DNA from: an uncultured Clostridium sp.
Lineage (GTDB): Bacteria; Bacillota; Clostridia; Lachnospirales; Lachnospiraceae
Length of the DNA: 7,396 nucleotides
NCBI GenBank assembly: GCA_958442925.1
Contig: CAUCIO010000107.1
Span: 1 to 7,396, forward strand
Direction: 5' to 3'
Below are positions 5,582-7,396 of the stretch, piece after piece (the first letter of the stretch is position 1; each line of letters starts with the position of its first letter). The notes below the pieces were generated by a model, which searched no databases, had not been told where the DNA came from, and saw nothing but the letters and a program-made list of their open reading frames with translations. Made by a program: the position numbers and the translations under genes.

Positions 5582-6598
5582 CTATGCTTCCTTCGTTCTT
5601 CCTGCGTGATCCTTTCCTGCCGGGCGTTCTGCGGCAGGCACAGGAACCGGCATTGCCCCGTTCTTACCCAGGGACACCTTCAGAAACTCCTCCATGGCTT
5701 TTGTCATATATTTATTTCTCTTTTTATAAAAATACACGTTCCGGATGGCCAGGCCGTCGTCCATCTTGTAGTAGCACAGCGGCACATCAAAAGGAACGCT
5801 GCTGACTAAGGCATCTGGAATAAAGGTAGCTCCCATTCCCTTGCTGGCCATGTTGAAGGCTGTGATCACCTGATCCGGCTTCAGGATAATATTCGGAGTG
5901 TAATTCTGGCGGCTGCACATTTTTACTCCCCGTTTGTAAATGCTGTTTTCTTCCTTCAGGAAAATAAACGGAGTCTTCTTTAAGAGAGGTAGCGGCAGCT
6001 CCGGAAACTCCCTGGACTGGTAAGCTCCGCTTTCAATGGACTCCCGGCTCAGCTTATACTGATTCAGCTCCTGATTAATCTCAAATCCAGAGGGAACCGC
6101 CAGCACAATCCGTTCCGTACTGTAGTAGTATTTATCATAATTCTTATCATCCATCTCCGAATTATCGATGAGAAGATCTATCTCCTCGGAAAACAGCTTG
6201 TCCGTCAGCTGGGACGTGGTTCCCTCTACCAGCTCAATCTTGATCTGAGGATATCTGCGTGAAAACTCCGCCAGAAGGCTGGGAAGGATATAGGAGGTCA
6301 AAAAAACGGTCCCTCCAATCGTCAGCTTTCCGGCTAACAGACCGTTTAGATTGTTCAGCTGGTTGATGGTGTTCTGTTCCAGAGCGAACAGCTTCTCGAT
6401 AGCGTCAATGTAAACCTCCCCGCTGGGCGTCAGCCCGATGGGTGAGGTGCTCCTGTCAAAAATAGGGCTGCCTATCTTTTTTTCCACCTTTTTAATTGCC
6501 GTACTTAAAGCCGGCTGGGTGATGTAGAGCTTCTGAGCGGCCTTGGAAAAACTCTTCTCCTCATAGACCGCGTACACATATTCTTTTCCGTCAAACAT
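5582..6598 (-). CDS. LysR-type transcriptional regulator
   Basis: This 338-residue regulator is predicted to bind DNA as a tetramer and respond to a small-molecule co-inducer. The N-terminal winged HTH contains SFSKAAQKLYITQPALSTAIKKVEKKIGSPIFDR (16-49), the hallmark of the family, followed by the LTPSGE segment and a linker helix. From about residue 90 a periplasmic-binding-protein-like effector domain begins (KLTIGG). Usual LysR proteins have about 300 residues; here roughly 25 extra C-terminal residues rich in Pro, Ala and charge (from GAMPVPVPAAER) form a tail with no counterpart I know. The ATG at 6598 has AGGAG three bases upstream. Its promoter lies in a large inverted repeat about 50 bases before the start. 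The usual divergently transcribed partner gene is not evident, so the target could be the radical SAM gene, the DUF554 gene or something elsewhere. Confidence 0.93.
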   Translation of the reverse strand: MFDGKEYVYAVYEEKSFSKAAQKLYITQPALSTAIKKVEKKIGSPIFDRSTSPIGLTPSGEVYIDAIEKLFALEQNTINQLNNLNGLLAGKLTIGGTVFLTSYILPSLLAEFSRRYPQIKIELVEGTTSQLTDKLFSEEIDLLIDNSEMDDKNYDKYYYSTERIVLAVPSGFEINQELNQYKLSRESIESGAYQSREFPELPLPLLKKTPFIFLKEENSIYKRGVKMCSRQNYTPNIILKPDQVITAFNMASKGMGATFIPDALVSSVPFDVPLCYYKMDDGLAIRNVYFYKKRNKYMTKAMEEFLKVSLGKNGAMPVPVPAAERPAGKDHAGRTKEA

Positions 6599-6645
6599 GT
6601 TCTCTCCTATAATTAAAAATTAATAGTTATTATCTTTCTATATGA

Positions 6646-6679
6646 ATTTGATTATATACGAACCCTGTTATATAATCAA
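6646..6679. promoter_or_regulatory. Inverted repeat with overlapping divergent promoters (lysR promoter on minus)
   Basis: Arms TTGATTATATA and TATATAATCAA are perfect 11-bp reverse complements separated by about 11-13 bases (ends could be off by one or two). By symmetry, each strand carries TTGATT and TATAAT 17-19 bases apart. On the minus strand this makes a good promoter for lysR with a leader of roughly 45 bases. On the plus strand it makes an equally good promoter pointing right. Such symmetry also fits an operator for LysR itself. Confidence 0.65.
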
Positions 6680-6824
6680 GGCATAGCATAAAAGTTGTTT
6701 TGCAAATTATTACAGTTCAAACTTACGGCGTTTTGGCGGAAAGGCCCTGTGGCCTGCTTCCATCAGGATGCCTGCTGCTTCCGTCTGATTCAGGCGGCCG
6801 GCAGCTTCAACCAGCTTATCAAAG

Positions 6825-6844
6825 CCGGTTTTCCCCAAAACCGG
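6825..6844. repeat. Perfect short hairpin inside the remnant
   Basis: CCGGTTTT and AAAACCGG flank CCCC, an 8-bp perfect stem with a tetraloop. It is followed on the plus strand by TTCCTTTATATTT and lies about 145 bases downstream of the rightward half of the divergent promoter. It could be a weak rightward terminator, or simply coding sequence of the remnant. Confidence 0.4.
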
Positions 6845-6869
6845 TTCCTTTATATTTGAATATTCCTCG

Positions 6870-6932
6870 TGAGCACGCCCTGCCAAACCCTCATTCCCCA
6901 ACCAAACCGCAGCGGCGTGCTCAACCCTTTTT
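6870..6932 (+). terminator. Terminator-like inverted repeat with T tract on the plus strand
   Basis: TGAGCACGCC (6870-6879) pairs perfectly with GGCGTGCTCA (6914-6923) across a 34-base loop. On the plus strand the stem is followed by ACCCTTTTTAT (6924-6934). It lies directly downstream (minus strand) of the DUF554 stop at 6949, where it could also end DUF554 transcription, although no T tract follows on that side. Confidence 0.4.
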
Positions 6933-6948
6933 ATCCCAAATCACTGAT

Positions 6949-7396
6949 TTACAATCCGGCCCCACTCCCAAGCACCTTTAAAAGCAGAAACCAGACTGGT
7001 GGAACTAAAAGAGCCGGAAGCATATTCATGGTTTTACAGTCCTTGATTTTTAAAATCGACAGGCCGGAGGCTGCAATAAGCACGCCTCCCACAATCGAAA
7101 TCTCCGCCATCAGCGGCTCTGATAAAAATCCAGCCAGCGCGCTGGCTCCCAGATAAATCGAACCCTGCCAGCAGAACAAAACGGCGGCAGCCAGAGCAAT
7201 TCCAATGCCATAGGTGGAGGACAGGGCGATAAATGTCACAAAATCCAGGGTGGCGTTTGTATACAGATATGTATTGTTCCCATATACGGCACTTTCAATC
7301 GGGCCTATAATGGACATGGTTCCCACGCAGCACAGCAGGATAGCAGTAGAAAGTCCCTCTCCCAGCTGGGAGGCGTGAAAACCGGCCATCAGCCGC
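6949..7396 (-). CDS. DUF554 family membrane protein, C-terminal part (5' end outside the window)
   Basis: About 149 residues are visible and the frame stays open to the right edge (codons for Arg-Leu precede the Met at 7389), so that Met is probably internal. DUF554 (YdfK/YqgA-like) proteins have roughly 230 residues, so the first 80-90 are missing. Family signatures include ILLCCVGTMSIIGPIE, YGIGIALAAAVLF..QGSIYLGA and EISIVGGVLIAASGLSILKIKD, followed by MNMLPALL near the end. Five hydrophobic segments are visible, so it is an integral inner-membrane protein; the family has been discussed as possible transporters but no substrate is firmly established. It is the first gene in reading order, and a possible weak terminator lies just after it. 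Confidence 0.9.
   Translation of the reverse strand, partial: RLMAGFHASQLGEGLSTAILLCCVGTMSIIGPIESAVYGNNTYLYTNATLDFVTFIALSSTYGIGIALAAAVLFCWQGSIYLGASALAGFLSEPLMAEISIVGGVLIAASGLSILKIKDCKTMNMLPALLVPPVWFLLLKVLGSGAGL

Larger units (their letters stand above)
6710..6940 (-). pseudogene. Start-less C-terminal coding remnant or cryptic small ORF
   Basis: A minus-strand frame is open from just after a TGA at 6941-6943 to a TAA at 6710-6712, about 76 codons. Its composition is protein-like: TGFDKLVEAAGRLNQTEAA, then GILMEAGHRAFPPKRRKFEL at the end, helical and finishing in a basic tail. There is no ATG or GTG near its beginning. The first candidate start is a TTG at 6901 without a Shine-Dalgarno, which would give 63 residues. 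It sits within eight bases of the DUF554 stop. The most economical reading is the tail of a larger gene whose front has been lost. I do not recognise the family. A chance open frame remains possible. Confidence 0.4.

Noticed and set aside
6700..6981. Plus-strand 93-codon frame downstream of the rightward promoter half.
   Set aside because: TTG start, very Pro-rich and low-complexity composition typical of the opposite strand of the remnant, and it runs into the DUF554 gene antisense. The transcript may exist but the protein is not convincing.
1..7396. CRISPR array, tRNA, rRNA, riboswitch or prophage attachment site.
   Set aside because: No regularly spaced repeats, cloverleaf-like segments or recognisable conserved riboswitch cores were seen on reading both strands.

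Overview
This 7.4 kb window looks like chromosome of a low-to-mid GC Firmicute, most likely a gut Lachnospiraceae/Clostridium-like species. The reasons are strong AGGAGG-type ribosome binding sites, an ECF sigma factor paired with a DUF4367-type anti-sigma factor, a DUF554 membrane protein, and the family resemblance of the other genes. The taxonomic placement is inference. Every convincing gene lies on the minus strand, so the biological reading order runs from the right end to the left.

Right part (about 4.6-7.4 kb), in order of transcription: the C-terminal part of a DUF554 membrane protein that runs off the right edge; a start-less coding remnant; a 33-35 bp inverted repeat that carries promoter elements on both strands; a LysR-type regulator; and a radical SAM protein that ends in a rho-independent terminator. 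The LysR promoter half is clear. The rightward half of the inverted repeat points at no recognisable gene.

Middle part (2.68-4.48 kb): a compact stress/envelope-signalling operon. It holds an ECF sigma factor, its overlapping membrane anti-sigma factor (TTG start, TTGA overlap), and a small Sec-exported protein of unknown function.

Left part (0.05-2.6 kb): a visibly AT-rich type II restriction-modification cassette in the order controller (Xre/Cro HTH), DNA methyltransferase, restriction endonuclease. The three genes are chained by 4-nt and 1-nt overlaps behind one good sigma-A promoter that is embedded in two palindromes. The methyltransferase closely resembles E. coli YhdJ (M.EcoKII), which methylates ATGCAT, so the linked nuclease is predicted to cut ATGCAT. 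The nuclease carries an atypical catalytic motif. The cassette is bounded by a 20-bp GC-rich hairpin on the right and a rho-independent terminator on the left.

The extreme left edge (1-44) is the 5' end of a group IIC intron inserted directly downstream of that terminator, which is the known insertion habit of class C introns. The rest of the intron lies outside the window.

The most notable items are the autoregulated three-gene R-M unit with its predicted ATGCAT specificity and odd active site, the intron/terminator junction, the orphan divergent promoter next to lysR, and the uncharacterised secreted product of the sigma/anti-sigma operon.
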